From Dethiothermospora halolimnae (GTDB lineage: Bacteria > Bacillota > Clostridia > Tissierellales > VENL01): a stretch of 54,983 nucleotides of DNA. Shown piece by piece: positions 17,401-25,492 of this stretch (positions are counted from its first letter, which is position 1; every line of letters begins with the position of its first letter). The position numbers and the translations under genes were made by a program. The notes beneath the pieces are model-generated. The model was not told where the DNA came from, did no database searches, and saw only the letters and a list, made by a program, of their open reading frames with translations. Where the stretch lies: assembly GCF_037577855.1 (NCBI RefSeq), contig NZ_JBAKFX010000024.1, forward strand, positions 1 to 54,983. Direction: 5' to 3'.

Positions 17401-18733
17401 TAAGAAAGCTTTTGAACCTAAGAAACTATACAATCTACCGGAAAAAGTGAAGTTTACAAAGGAAATGAAGGAGAAACATACCATATTGGCACCCCAGATG
17501 TCACCGATTCATTTCCAATTTTTAAGAACTGCTGTGAAAAAGGCTGGATATAATATGGAGATACTACCTTCAGTTGATAAGAAAGCTATAGATGAAGGTC
17601 TTAAATATGTTAATAATGATGCTTGTTATCCTTCCATTATAGTTACCGGTCAACTTATGGAGGCATTAAAGTCGGGGAAATATGATCTAGACAATACCTC
17701 AGTTATAATAAGTCAAACTGGAGGGGGATGTAGGGCTACTAACTATATAGCATTTATAAGAAAAGCCCTTAAAGATTCAGGAATGGAACATATACCTGTA
17801 ATATCATTAAATGCATCGGGACTTGAAAAGAATCCAGGTTTTAAAATATCACCGTCCATGGGAAGGGATATGCTTATAGCATTATTATATGGAGATATAT
17901 TAATGAGGGTGCTATACAAGGTAAGACCCTATGAAAAGATACCCGGGTCTGCCAATAAGCTTTATGAACAGTGGGTTAAAAAATGCAAAAAATCTATGGA
18001 AAAATGGAGCATGAAAAGGTTTAAAGAAAATCTCTATGGTATAGTTAATGATTTTGATAACCTAGAGTTAGATAATAATATAGTGAAGCCTAAAGTGGGG
18101 GTAGTTGGAGAAATACTTGTAAAGTTTCATCCTACTGCTAATAATGATATTGTGGGAATTTTGGAAGAAGAAGGGGCAGAGGCTGTTGTTCCTGATTTAA
18201 CTGATTTCTTCTTATATGGAGCATATAGTAAAGATTTCAATCATAAAAAGTTATCTGGGAGTTTTAAACAAAAAGTATCCGGTAGCCTTTCTATTAAGGC
18301 TATAGAATATTTTAGAAAGCCCATGAGAAAAGCTTTAGAGAAAAGTAAAAGATTTGAGGCACCAAAACCAATAGAGGAATTGGCAGAAGGTGCTAAAAGA
18401 CACCTATCTATTGGAAATCAAACTGGGGAAGGTTGGTTTTTAACAGCAGAGATGGTGGAACTTATAGAAAGTGGAGTTAATAATATAGCATGCTTACAAC
18501 CCTTTGCTTGTTTACCAAATCATATAACAGGCAAGGGTATGATTAAGGAGTTAAGAAGGGCTTATCCAAAGTCCAATATAGCTGCCATAGATTATGATCC
18601 TGGAGCCAGTGAAGTGAACCAGATTAATCGTATAAAATTAATGCTTTCCGTTGCATTTAAAAGCTTAGAGGAAGAGGAAAAGGATAGAAAGGAAATACAG
18701 GAAGCAGAAGAGAGTATAGCAGCGACTAGATAA
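14450..18733 (+). CDS. Acyl-CoA dehydratase activase-related protein, 2-hydroxyglutaryl-CoA dehydratase type
   Basis: A 1427-residue soluble iron-sulfur ATPase. Two BadF/HgdC-type ASKHA domains come first: residues about 5-270 with DVGSTTVKLVV and GTCAGGTGAF (Cys125, cluster ligand), and about 322-590 with GIDAGSTTTK and CSSGCGSF (Cys444, Cys448). Next is a Cys motif CGLCGNNC (about 605), a DUF2229 region (about 665-900) and an HgdB-like C-terminal part (about 1000-1400). HgdC homologues push an electron into 2-hydroxyacyl-CoA dehydratases using ATP. The fused multidomain forms are common in Clostridia but their substrate is not established. Start ATG 14450 follows TGGGGGTG. Probably controlled by the TetR gene upstream. 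Confidence 0.9.
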   Translation: MYNTLKVGLDVGSTTVKLVVLNRNNNIIFKEYKRHYSDIKNAVINIFKNAEKILRNSSIDIVITGSGGLGISEKLGVNFVQEVIACTTTVENIIPETDVAIELGGEDAKITYFGESIEQRMNGTCAGGTGAFIDQMAVLLQTDAEGLNNLAKEYNTIYPVASRCGVFAKTDIQPLLNEGANKEDIAVSVLQAVVNQTISGLAQGRPIRGNVAFLGGPLYFMSELRKRFIDTLKLEDQNIVFPENSQFFVALGAALSADKENAIKFKDFYKRIADIDKVESDNKTLDPLFKDEDDYKRFKERHNKNKVKRVDLSTYEGNAFLGIDAGSTTTKVSLIDENGGLLYSYYDSNKGRPLKSTIEALKELYSKLNNKTKIVNSAVTGYGEHLIKSALKIDIGEIETVAHYKGADFFLPGVDFVLDIGGQDMKSLKINNGVIDSIMLNEACSSGCGSFIETFAKSLNMDVKEFAKTGIKSKNPVDLGTRCTVFMNSKVKQAQKEGATVADISAGISTSVIKNALYKVIKLRSPEQLGEKLVVQGGTFYNEAVLRSLEKISGREVVRPDIAGIMGAFGAALIARERYREGYETTLLNKDELKEFKTETDMERCGLCGNNCLLTINKFSDGRRFISGNRCERGTGVEKKNNDAPNIFEYKYKRLFSYKSLSESEAKRGTIGIPRVLNMYEDYPFWHKLFTELGYRVVISRRSSKGVYELGMETIPSESVCYPAKISHGHIQDLINRGVTKIFYPSIPYNSKEDKEANNNYNCPIVISYPETINANMDVLKEDNITFYHPFLPIDDEKRMTKRLIEELSVEGISKSEIVEATKKAYGERNRYKEDIRNKGEEILKYINDNNIKGIVLTGRPYHLDPEINHGIPEMINSFGFAILTEDAISHLAKPERPLRVVDQWVYHSRMYSAATYVAKSKNLELVQLNSFGCGLDAVTTDQVEEILEGYGKIYTLLKIDEINNLGAARIRIRSLMAAIKERDKKAFEPKKLYNLPEKVKFTKEMKEKHTILAPQMSPIHFQFLRTAVKKAGYNMEILPSVDKKAIDEGLKYVNNDACYPSIIVTGQLMEALKSGKYDLDNTSVIISQTGGGCRATNYIAFIRKALKDSGMEHIPVISLNASGLEKNPGFKISPSMGRDMLIALLYGDILMRVLYKVRPYEKIPGSANKLYEQWVKKCKKSMEKWSMKRFKENLYGIVNDFDNLELDNNIVKPKVGVVGEILVKFHPTANNDIVGILEEEGAEAVVPDLTDFFLYGAYSKDFNHKKLSGSFKQKVSGSLSIKAIEYFRKPMRKALEKSKRFEAPKPIEELAEGAKRHLSIGNQTGEGWFLTAEMVELIESGVNNIACLQPFACLPNHITGKGMIKELRRAYPKSNIAAIDYDPGASEVNQINRIKLMLSVAFKSLEEEEKDRKEIQEAEESIAATR

Positions 18734-18802
18734 AGAAGAAAGTAGAAAGAAGAAATTTAAAGGCAAAGAATAAAGAATAGAGAGTAAAGAATAGATAAGG
18801 TA

Positions 18803-18824
18803 ACCTTCGACTGAAGTCGAAGGT
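18803..18824. repeat. Short perfect hairpin
   Basis: ACCTTCGACT (18803-18812) and AGTCGAAGGT (18815-18824). It follows a purine-rich tract AAAGAATAAAGAATAGAGAG, which resembles the tract after the symporter gene (6655-6690). The function is unknown. Confidence 0.5.
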
Positions 18825-18873
18825 CTCTATATTAAAGAAGATAGGGACTGGGCATGGCTAGTTTAAATTTTTA

Positions 18874-18926
18874 AAAGGACTGTAGATAGTTGAGTGTAAA
18901 TCACTAACTTTCTAAGGTCCTTTATT
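18874..18926 (+). terminator. Probable terminator of the activase gene
   Basis: AAAGGAC (18874-18880) pairs with GTCCTTT (18917-18923), and inside AGTTGAGTG pairs with CACTAACT. TATTTT follows. It ends the TetR-activase unit before the next TetR promoter. Confidence 0.6.
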
Positions 18927-18969
18927 TTACATATTTATTGGCGAAGAGGAATATAATAGAAATAAAAAA

Positions 18970-19025
18970 TTGACTCTAGTCAGTTTTTATGATATTCTAT
19001 AAATAACTAAACTGACTAGAGTCAA
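18970..19025 (+). promoter_or_regulatory. Promoter with paired 17-bp inverted TetR operators
   Basis: TTGACTCTAGTCAGTTT (18970-18986) and AAACTGACTAGAGTCAA (19009-19025) are perfect reverse complements, and each holds an inner dyad GACT-nn-AGTC. The first covers the -35 box TTGACT; the likely -10 is TATTCT (18993-18998, spacing 17). The second lies between the start point and the GGAGGTGAT ribosome site. Two bound dimers would block both initiation and elongation of the tetR operon. Confidence 0.8.
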
Positions 19026-19038
19026 AATAGGAGGTGAT

Positions 19039-19644
19039 ATGATGGGTAAAAGTGATAGGACTAAGGAAGGGATAGTTCAGAGTGCCATTGAGCTTTTTAG
19101 AGACAAAGGATATTATAACACAAGTATAGATGAGATTGTTAATAGGGCTGGAATTGCAAAAGGGACATATTATTACTATTTTAAACAAAAAGATGATGTT
19201 TTACTAAAGATAATAAACAATGACTTTAATAAATATTTTGAGTCCCCAGAACAAATAGCTTTTTCAGATAAATATAATGCTGTAGAGAAATTAGAAAAGG
19301 TATTAAATAGTTTATTTAGTGCACCAAATAGTCCTTCAGGAATAGAGCACTATTTTTCCAAAGGGATACCAAGGCAATTCAAAGCTGCAATAGATGAAAT
19401 AAGAGTGAATAAATTACTACCATTGGTAAATAAGATTATAAAACAAGGGAATTTTGAAAAAAAATTTGATGTTGTAAATGTTGAAATAGTAGCATCGATA
19501 ATGACTAGGGGTATAACAGGTCATGTGGATAGTGTTTTTTCAGATTTTAATGAAATATGCTATTTAAAAAAAACAATAGAGGGAATAGAAGAGTTTATAA
19601 ATAATACACTTAAGACTAAAGAACGGCTAAGAATTAAATTATAG
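19039..19644 (+). CDS. TetR/AcrR-family transcriptional regulator
   Basis: A 201-residue regulator with an N-terminal helix-turn-helix (about residues 12-58: IVQSAIELFRDKGYYNTSI, EIVNRAGIAKGTYYYYF) and a C-terminal ligand domain. GGAGGTGAT precedes two adjacent ATG codons (19039, 19042); either may be used. It heads a probable three-gene operon with a membrane protein (11-base gap) and a flavodoxin/ferredoxin protein. The strong inverted operators around its promoter indicate autorepression. The signal is unknown; the redox partner protein suggests oxidative or metabolic stress, as inference. Confidence 0.92.
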   Translation: MMGKSDRTKEGIVQSAIELFRDKGYYNTSIDEIVNRAGIAKGTYYYYFKQKDDVLLKIINNDFNKYFESPEQIAFSDKYNAVEKLEKVLNSLFSAPNSPSGIEHYFSKGIPRQFKAAIDEIRVNKLLPLVNKIIKQGNFEKKFDVVNVEIVASIMTRGITGHVDSVFSDFNEICYLKKTIEGIEEFINNTLKTKERLRIKL

Positions 19645-19655
19645 GGGGTTAAAAC

Positions 19656-20105
19656 ATGAAGCACATTTTGAATAATTGTTTTTTATTATTAATTCCAATA
19701 CTTATTTGGAATTTAATTTTTACACCAAAACTGACTGGAGTCGGTTATATGGTAGGGGCAAAAGATATAAAAAGTTTAAAGGTGTTTGAAGAGATTTTAA
19801 GAATGGCTATTTTTATAATTCCTCTATTTATGAGATTTGATACCTTTGATAAGTATTTTAAAAATCATATTTACTTATTTTTTATTGGAGTTGTAATTTA
19901 TTTTGGCTCATGGTTAATGATCATATATTTTCCAAATAGCTGTTGGAGTACCAGCATGATAGGTTTGTTGGCACCAGGATACACACCTCTTATTTGGCTA
20001 ATCGGAATTGGATTACTAGGAAATTTTAAAGCTTATAATTATTTGGCTGTATTATTTATTGCTATACATGTTCTGAGTTCGTATTTTAAATTGAAAGGGG
20101 TGTAG
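19656..20105 (+). CDS. Four-segment membrane protein, unknown
   Basis: A 149-residue integral membrane protein with about four hydrophobic segments (residues 5-25, 45-63, 72-93, 105-145) and the conserved-looking loop YFPNSCWSTSMIGLLAPGYTP. I do not recognise a named family. It sits between the TetR gene and the EFR1-type protein with very short gaps, so it belongs to that regulon. Bases 19728-19744 inside its coding sequence (AAACTGACTGGAGTCGG, encoding KLTGV) match the upstream operator arm at 14 of 17 positions. Confidence 0.75.
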   Translation: MKHILNNCFLLLIPILIWNLIFTPKLTGVGYMVGAKDIKSLKVFEEILRMAIFIIPLFMRFDTFDKYFKNHIYLFFIGVVIYFGSWLMIIYFPNSCWSTSMIGLLAPGYTPLIWLIGIGLLGNFKAYNYLAVLFIAIHVLSSYFKLKGV

Positions 20106-20110
20106 AAAAA

Positions 20111-20851
20111 ATGAAAGTTAAGATATATTATTTTTCAGGGACAGGAAATACAAAAAAAATTTTAGAAAAAGTTCGAAAGGTGTTTGAAAACCAAGATGTT
20201 GATACTAAATTAACCCTAATTACCGATAAGACAAAAGTTGATATAGAAGAGGATAGTATTATGGGATTAATGTTTCCAGTCAATGCTAATGCAACTTCTC
20301 CCTTTATATGGAGGTTTATAAAAGGTCTTCCTAAAACAAAAGGTCAGCCTATATTTGTAATTTATACATTTAATGATTCAGCGGCAATTGGAAATCCGGT
20401 TATAAATAGCTTAAAAAAGAAGGGATATAGGGTAATCGGGATAAAAGGAATACAAATGCCTAATCATTTAGTTTCAGATATACAACAAGTAAAGGATAAT
20501 GAGAAAAGATTTTATAAGGGTATGCTGGAAGCAGAAAACTTCGCCAATGATCTTGTAAAGGGGAAGGAAATAATTGATTATCAAAATAGTGGGTCAACAT
20601 TATTATCATTTTTAACTCGGAACACAGGGATACCATGGTTTTTAATGAGGTTAGGGTTTAAGGTAATAACTGATCATAGTAGATGTGAAGGATGCAAAAT
20701 GTGTATTAAAGATTGTCCAGTACAAAATATCGAGATGAAAAACAATAGGGTTACCCATAAGTTTAAGTGTGATTTTTGTATGAAATGTATGGCCAATTGC
20801 CCCAATAAAGCAAAGTTAATTAAAGGAAACAAAAAAATTAAAATAGTATAG
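20111..20851 (+). CDS. EFR1-type flavodoxin/ferredoxin fusion protein
   Basis: A 246-residue cytoplasmic electron-transfer protein. Residues 1-175 are a flavodoxin-like FMN domain with the phosphate loop YFSGTGNTKKI (about 7-17) and the LMFPVNANATSPFIWRFI region. Residues about 190-240 carry two 4Fe-4S motifs: CEGCKMCIKDCP and CDFCMKCMANCP (CX2CX2CX3C twice). This architecture is the EFR1 family. It would pass single electrons between ferredoxin pools and flavins; the partner enzyme is unknown. Last gene of the TetR operon, five bases after the membrane protein. Confidence 0.9.
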   Translation: MKVKIYYFSGTGNTKKILEKVRKVFENQDVDTKLTLITDKTKVDIEEDSIMGLMFPVNANATSPFIWRFIKGLPKTKGQPIFVIYTFNDSAAIGNPVINSLKKKGYRVIGIKGIQMPNHLVSDIQQVKDNEKRFYKGMLEAENFANDLVKGKEIIDYQNSGSTLLSFLTRNTGIPWFLMRLGFKVITDHSRCEGCKMCIKDCPVQNIEMKNNRVTHKFKCDFCMKCMANCPNKAKLIKGNKKIKIV

Positions 20852-20955
20852 TACATGTAAAACCCCTTTATCAATAACCGATAATATACATTAATTATAT
20901 TAATTAAAGAAGGAATTATAACTAAAATATAGAACATAATAGAGTGGAGAGGGGG

Positions 20956-21001
20956 TTGTTCATAATTTGTTCATAATTTCGTAACAGTATTGTTATATAC
21001 T
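20956..21001 (+). promoter_or_regulatory. Tandem 11-bp repeat and putative promoter of the ABC operon
   Basis: TTGTTCATAAT occurs twice head to tail (20956-20966 and 20967-20977), followed by the dyad TAACA-GTAT-TGTTA and the -10-like TATACT (20996-21001). The -35 box is unclear. The repeat may be an activator site for the Gld-like ABC operon. Confidence 0.4.
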
Positions 21002-21062
21002 GAGAAAGAGATATTATAAAATGGATATAATAAAATTTGTAAGTATGGAGGGGAAAGTATTT

Positions 21063-22049
21063 ATGATTGAAATAAAGGGACTTACTAAACAGTACGGTAA
21101 AGTAAGGGGAGTAGAAGATATAAATTTTACTATAAACAAAGGAGAAGTTTTAGGTCTTTTAGGTCCCAATGGTGCCGGTAAATCCACAACTATGAAGATG
21201 ATAACAGGATTTATGCCTTCCACGGAGGGTACTGTAATAATAGATAATCTAGACATTATAGATAATGATAAAGAGGCGAAAAAGAAAATAGGATATGTTC
21301 CTGAACATCCACCGTTATATCAAGATATGACGGTAACTGAATATTTATATTTTGTAAGTGAATTAAAGGGAGTTACTAAGAAAGAAAGAAAAGAAAATGT
21401 TGATTATGCAATTGAAAGATTACAACTCCATGAAATGAAGGATAGACTTATTAGAAACCTTTCAAAGGGATATAGACAGAGGGTTGGTTTAGCCCAGTCA
21501 ATTATTGGAGAATCTCAACTATTGGTTTTAGATGAGCCTACAGTTGGTCTAGACCCAAGACAGGTGATAGAAATAAGGGAATTTATTAAAGAACTTGCTA
21601 AAGATCACACTATAATAATAAGTTCCCACGTATTATCTGAAATAAGAGCGGTATGTAATAGGGTGGTAATTATGAATAAGGGAAAAATAGTTGCCATAGA
21701 TACTCCAGATAATTTATCTAAGACATTATCTAAATCATCAAGATTACATGTTAGAATTGCAGGTGAAGAAGATAAAGTGGTTAGTACTATAAAAGAGATA
21801 CCAGGGATTCAAAGTGTTATAGTAGAAGGGGAAATTGAAGAGGGAACTGTTGATTATGATATATTAACAGATACAGATTATGATGTTAGAAAAAGGCTAT
21901 TTTTTGATATGTCAAAGGCAGGTTTCCCTATATTAGAAATGAGAACTATAGAGTTAAGTCTAGAGGAGATATTTATTGAACTTACTGATGAAGATAAAGA
22001 AATAAAATTAAATAAAGAAGATGTTAAGGAGGGGCATAAAGATGAATAA
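21063..22049 (+). CDS. ABC transporter ATP-binding protein, Gld/Nat type
   Basis: A 328-residue ATPase. Walker A is GLLGPNGAGKST (about residues 35-46), the signature region is LSKGYRQRVGLAQ, Walker B is LLVLDEPTVGLDP and the H-loop is IIISSHVLSE. The C-terminal 90 residues form the extra domain seen in GldA/NatA-like ATPases. I place the start at ATG 21063, eight bases after GGAGGGG, rather than the open-frame ATG at 21021, which lacks a ribosome site and would add 14 unusual residues. First of four overlapping or adjacent genes (ATPase, permease, GldG-like, DUF4340); the permease start overlaps its stop by eight bases. Confidence 0.93.
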   Translation: MIEIKGLTKQYGKVRGVEDINFTINKGEVLGLLGPNGAGKSTTMKMITGFMPSTEGTVIIDNLDIIDNDKEAKKKIGYVPEHPPLYQDMTVTEYLYFVSELKGVTKKERKENVDYAIERLQLHEMKDRLIRNLSKGYRQRVGLAQSIIGESQLLVLDEPTVGLDPRQVIEIREFIKELAKDHTIIISSHVLSEIRAVCNRVVIMNKGKIVAIDTPDNLSKTLSKSSRLHVRIAGEEDKVVSTIKEIPGIQSVIVEGEIEEGTVDYDILTDTDYDVRKRLFFDMSKAGFPILEMRTIELSLEEIFIELTDEDKEIKLNKEDVKEGHKDE

Positions 22050-22752
22050 AACCGCTACCATATTAAAAAGGGAAATTAAATCATATTTTGTATCTCCCCT
22101 TGCATATGTTATTATTTCTGCCTATTTAGTAATATGTGGATACTTTTTCACAACATCTATTCTTTTATCCAAGTTATCCACTATGCAGGAAGTTTTTACA
22201 AATATGATTAATGTAATGATATTTTTAACACCACTTTTAACAATGGGACTTTTAACAGAAGAAAGAAAACAGGGAATAGATCAGTTGCTGTTTACTACAC
22301 CGTTGGGAGTTACAGAGTTTGTTATAGGGAAATATTTGTCAGCAATCATTGTATATATTACGATGCTAGTAATAACATTTTCTTATCCATTAACACTACA
22401 AATATTAGGGGATCCTGATATGGGGTTAATAATTAGTTCTTATATAGGAGTATTATTAGTTGGGGGAGTTTTCATATCAATAGGATTATTTGCATCCTCT
22501 CTAACTGAAAGTCAAATTATAGCTGGAATAATATCCTTTGGAATATTACTATTTTTATGGATTTTAACTTTAATAAAGAGTACTTTTACAGGAGCAATAG
22601 CTCAGTTTATATATAATATTGATTTATTTGTATATTTTACCGATTTCCAAAAAGGAATAATTGATACAAGGGCTATAATGATATGTTTAAGTTTTATTTT
22701 TATATTCCTGTTCTTAACAACTAGAGTAATAGATAGAAGACGTTGGAGTTAA
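22042..22752 (+). CDS. ABC transporter permease, GldF-like
   Basis: A 236-residue membrane protein with six hydrophobic segments. It starts MNKTATILKREIKSYFVSPLAYVIIS, the typical N-terminus of GldF-like ABC-2 permeases, and has TMGLLTEERKQGIDQLLFTTPL after the second segment. The ATG at 22042 follows AAGGAGGGG and overlaps the ATPase stop, so translation is coupled. Gliding genes themselves are absent; in Clostridia this set is widespread, and the substrate is unknown. Confidence 0.9.
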   Translation: MNKTATILKREIKSYFVSPLAYVIISAYLVICGYFFTTSILLSKLSTMQEVFTNMINVMIFLTPLLTMGLLTEERKQGIDQLLFTTPLGVTEFVIGKYLSAIIVYITMLVITFSYPLTLQILGDPDMGLIISSYIGVLLVGGVFISIGLFASSLTESQIIAGIISFGILLFLWILTLIKSTFTGAIAQFIYNIDLFVYFTDFQKGIIDTRAIMICLSFIFIFLFLTTRVIDRRRWS

Positions 22753-22765
22753 GGGGGCGATAATT

Positions 22766-24139
22766 GTGAAAAAGCGAAGGTTAAAATATGGTAGTAATTC
22801 TATTGTTCTAACTATATCAATAATTGGAATAGTTATTATATTGAATGTATTGTTATTTAATAATAATGCCAGACTGGATATGACAAAAAATAAACTAAAT
22901 TCATTATCGGATCAGACGGAAAAGGTACTTTCCGATTTAGATAAGGAAGTAAAGATAATAGGATTTTTTAAAGAGGATTCGAACTTACTTCCAGATATAG
23001 CTTCACTATTAAAGGAGTATAAACATGAAACCGGGAAAATAACATATTCTTTAATAGACTTAGATGCAAATCCCATTGAAGCTAGACAATATGGAGTTAC
23101 AGAGTATGATACAGTTGTTGTAGAGAGTGGAGATAACACTATAGAAATCCCAGCAAATAACTTTTATCAAGTAGACTTTAGATCTGCTCAAAAAGTATTT
23201 TCAGGTGAAAAGATATTAACCCAAGGGATTATAGATGCAACAAGTGAGACACAAAATAAAGTGTATATGATTGGTGGCCATGGAGAACTATCAAATGATA
23301 AGACCCACTGGTTTAGAAAGTCTATAAAGGGAGAAGGCTATAAGTTGGAAGATCTAAATATAGCTGAAGCAAATGGAATCCCCGAGGATACTGATCTTTT
23401 AGTTATACCAGGACCTACTAAGGACTATACACCAGATGAAATTTATCATTTGATTCAGTATGCAGAAAAGGGTGGTAGAATATTATTATTAATGCAACCC
23501 TTTGAGGAAAAGGAAAAGATATCTAATCTAGCGATGTTTGTTAGTACATTAGGTGTTGACTTAAATAGTAATATTGCCATAGATGCACAAAGAAATGCAT
23601 TTCAAGATCCCTTTAGTATAATACCAGAATATAAGATTCATCCAATTACCAATGAACTAAAAGAAGCTGGTCTTGCAGTTATAATGCCCTTTTCTCTAGG
23701 ACTTGAACAAAGTGATAATATAAAGAAAGGCTTTGTACCAATGTTGTCAACAAGTTCAAACTCATGGGGAGAGACTAACTTTAAAACAAAGGAACCAAAA
23801 TTTGATGAAAATGATGATAAGGGCCCATTAACAGTTGCAGCTTATGTGGAAAAATCAGGGAAAGAAAAGCCCATGAAGGCCATTGTTATAGGAAATGCCT
23901 TTATAGCTACAAACGAAATAATAAACTTAAATGGTAATGAAGATTTACTAATGAACTCTATAAATTACTTGCAAGATAAGGAAGATAAATTATCAATAAG
24001 ACCTAAAACGAGACAAAGTGAACCCCTAACTTTAAAGGGCAATGAAGGTAATTATTTATTCGGTATCCTTGTAATAGGTATTCCTGCTATAATACTTATA
24101 ATAGGAATGGTTATATTCATAAGGAGGAAGAATAAATGA
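22766..24139 (+). CDS. GldG-family ABC auxiliary protein
   Basis: A 457-residue protein anchored by one N-terminal membrane segment (about residues 12-30) and one C-terminal segment (about 430-450). The large part between them faces outward and matches the ABC-type auxiliary domain of GldG (PF09822 type): RLDMTKNKLNSLSDQTEKVLSDLDKEVKI near the start, then YMIGGHGELSN and DLLVIPGPTKDYTPDE. Start GTG 22766 follows AAGGGGG. The stop TGA overlaps the next start (ATGA), showing coupling. Works with the ABC pair as an outward-facing accessory, as inference. Confidence 0.9.
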   Translation: MKKRRLKYGSNSIVLTISIIGIVIILNVLLFNNNARLDMTKNKLNSLSDQTEKVLSDLDKEVKIIGFFKEDSNLLPDIASLLKEYKHETGKITYSLIDLDANPIEARQYGVTEYDTVVVESGDNTIEIPANNFYQVDFRSAQKVFSGEKILTQGIIDATSETQNKVYMIGGHGELSNDKTHWFRKSIKGEGYKLEDLNIAEANGIPEDTDLLVIPGPTKDYTPDEIYHLIQYAEKGGRILLLMQPFEEKEKISNLAMFVSTLGVDLNSNIAIDAQRNAFQDPFSIIPEYKIHPITNELKEAGLAVIMPFSLGLEQSDNIKKGFVPMLSTSSNSWGETNFKTKEPKFDENDDKGPLTVAAYVEKSGKEKPMKAIVIGNAFIATNEIINLNGNEDLLMNSINYLQDKEDKLSIRPKTRQSEPLTLKGNEGNYLFGILVIGIPAIILIIGMVIFIRRKNK

Positions 24140-25062
24140 TGAAGAAGTTTAAGGGCACAATTATTATAGCAGTTATATTTGTATTATTTTTAGGTGGATA
24201 CCTTTTATTAGGGAAAGATGAAAATGTGGAAGATGATGTCCTTGATGAAATGATTAGTGATATATCTAAAGAAGAGATTAAGACAGTAGATATTAGATTA
24301 GAGGATGAAGAATTTGATATAGTAAAGGAAAATAACAAATGGTATATAAAGCAGGAAAATAAAAAATATATTGGCTATCAGAAAAAGGTTGATGAGGTTA
24401 TAAGAAAACTTGCAGAATTATGGTCAATAACAACAATAGACAGGAAAGAGAAAAGTTTAGAGGATTTTGGTTTAAACAAACCTAAATATAAAATTACCAT
24501 TAAGACCGATAATAAATCAAAAGAAATAAACATAGGTAACGAAACACCTGCTAAGGATTCCTATTTTGTTGTTATGGATGATAAGGATTTAATATACAAA
24601 GTAGGTAAAGGGAGATTTAGTGAGTTAATAAATGGAGTAGATGGATTAAGACAACCTCAGATATTCACAGGAAATATTGAAGACATTAATAAGATAGAAC
24701 TAATAAAACAGGGAAAAAAGGTAATCTCACTGACTCAAGATGAAAAGTGGAAATCAGAAGATAATTTAGTTATTGATGAGGAAAAAGTAAAGGAATTTGT
24801 AGATAACATAAGGGAAATAAAGGTTGCAGATGTATTTCCTAAAAATGAAGACTTAGAACTTGACTTTTATGGCTTAGATAAACCTTCAATAGTTTTAACA
24901 GTAACATATGATGATAAAGAAGAGAAACTTATACTAGGTCAGTCAGCAGGAGCTGGTCAAGTATACGGTATAAGAGATGAGTCGGAATGGGTAATAGCAG
25001 TATTACATGAAAAAGTTAATTTCTTTAATGGATTTACAAAGGATTTCTTTGTGAAAGAATAA
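24136..25062 (+). CDS. DUF4340 domain protein, membrane anchored
   Basis: A 308-residue protein with an N-terminal anchor (residues 5-25) and two similar outward domains, seen as DEVIRKLAELWSITTIDRKEKSLEDFGLNKPKYKITIK and again as KEFVDNIREIKVADVFPKNE, LDFYGLDKPSIVLTVTY. This duplicated pattern is typical of DUF4340 (PF14238), which regularly accompanies GldG-like genes. GGAGGAAG precedes ATG 24136. Last gene of the ABC operon, followed by a strong terminator at 25092-25123. Confidence 0.9.
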   Translation: MMKKFKGTIIIAVIFVLFLGGYLLLGKDENVEDDVLDEMISDISKEEIKTVDIRLEDEEFDIVKENNKWYIKQENKKYIGYQKKVDEVIRKLAELWSITTIDRKEKSLEDFGLNKPKYKITIKTDNKSKEINIGNETPAKDSYFVVMDDKDLIYKVGKGRFSELINGVDGLRQPQIFTGNIEDINKIELIKQGKKVISLTQDEKWKSEDNLVIDEEKVKEFVDNIREIKVADVFPKNEDLELDFYGLDKPSIVLTVTYDDKEEKLILGQSAGAGQVYGIRDESEWVIAVLHEKVNFFNGFTKDFFVKE

Positions 25063-25091
25063 GTTGAAGTTTGAGTCTGAGTTTAAGTAAA

Positions 25092-25123
25092 AGAATTTTG
25101 CCAAAAGGCAAAATTCTTTTTTT
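25092..25123 (+). terminator. Intrinsic terminator of the Gld-like ABC operon
   Basis: AGAATTTTGCC (25092-25102), loop AAAA, GGCAAAATTCT (25107-25117), T run. Confidence 0.9.
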
Positions 25124-25147
25124 GGTGTGTAGAGAAAAAATATATTT

Positions 25148-25208
25148 ATCTCTACAATCTCTGTACCCTGAACAGAACAAAGAAGGGGCTTTAGCCGCCT
25201 TTGTTCTT
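25148..25208. repeat. Module B repeat copy with pyrimidine-rich leader
   Basis: Spacer TCTCTACAATCTCTGTACCC then hairpin GAACAAAG (25175-25182) ... CTTTGTTC (25199-25206), TTTC. It abuts the stop of the minus-strand mini-gene and would terminate that gene on the other strand. Confidence 0.6.
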
Positions 25209-25209
25209 T

Positions 25210-25299
25210 CTAAAGTGCAATAAATAATGCTATTAATATTACTATAACTGCTATTACGATATATAGTATCCTTTTACGTATGAAGAATATCTTTGACAT
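25210..25299 (-). CDS. 29-residue single-pass membrane mini-protein
   Basis: The ORF starts MSKIFFIRKRILYIVIAVIV and continues as an unbroken hydrophobic helix (I, V, L, A residues) to the end. A positively charged N-terminus (K, R, K, R) predicts the N-terminus inside. AAGGAG lies eight bases before the ATG on the minus strand, a strong ribosome site, which supports translation. It resembles the N-terminal anchor of some polysaccharide deacetylases or amidases, so a remnant is possible. It ends at a module B hairpin. Confidence 0.5.
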   Translation of the reverse strand: MSKIFFIRKRILYIVIAVIVILIALFIAL

Positions 25300-25394
25300 A
25301 CTTATCACTCCTTAGTCCTATTGCCAGTAGAAAGAATAGTATTTCATATTATAATCTATTTAAAAAAAACTATATATATGCTAATATTTTAAAT

Positions 25395-25429
25395 TTGATT
25401 ACAATCAATTTATTATTTGACTCCAATCA
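25395..25429. promoter_or_regulatory. Operator-like dyads upstream of the flavodiiron gene
   Basis: TTGATT-AC-AATCAA (25395-25408) is a perfect dyad. TTGACTCCAATCA (25417-25429) differs at two of 13 positions from the arm of the TetR operator at 18970. Together they suggest repressor control of the flavodiiron gene, perhaps by the TetR protein at 19039. TATAAT lies at 25453-25458. Confidence 0.35.
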
Positions 25430-25492
25430 TAGTGATAAAGAAAATAAAGTCATATAATTAAATTAACAAAACACAAAAGGGAGGAAATAATA

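Noticed and set aside
20674..20937. 87-residue antisense ORF over the ferredoxin motifs
   Set aside because: It is a shadow of the EFR1-type gene; no ribosome site and no known family.
24117..24338. Minus-strand ORF at the start of the DUF4340 gene
   Set aside because: It is a Ser-rich shadow produced by Glu/Asp-rich codons on the other strand.
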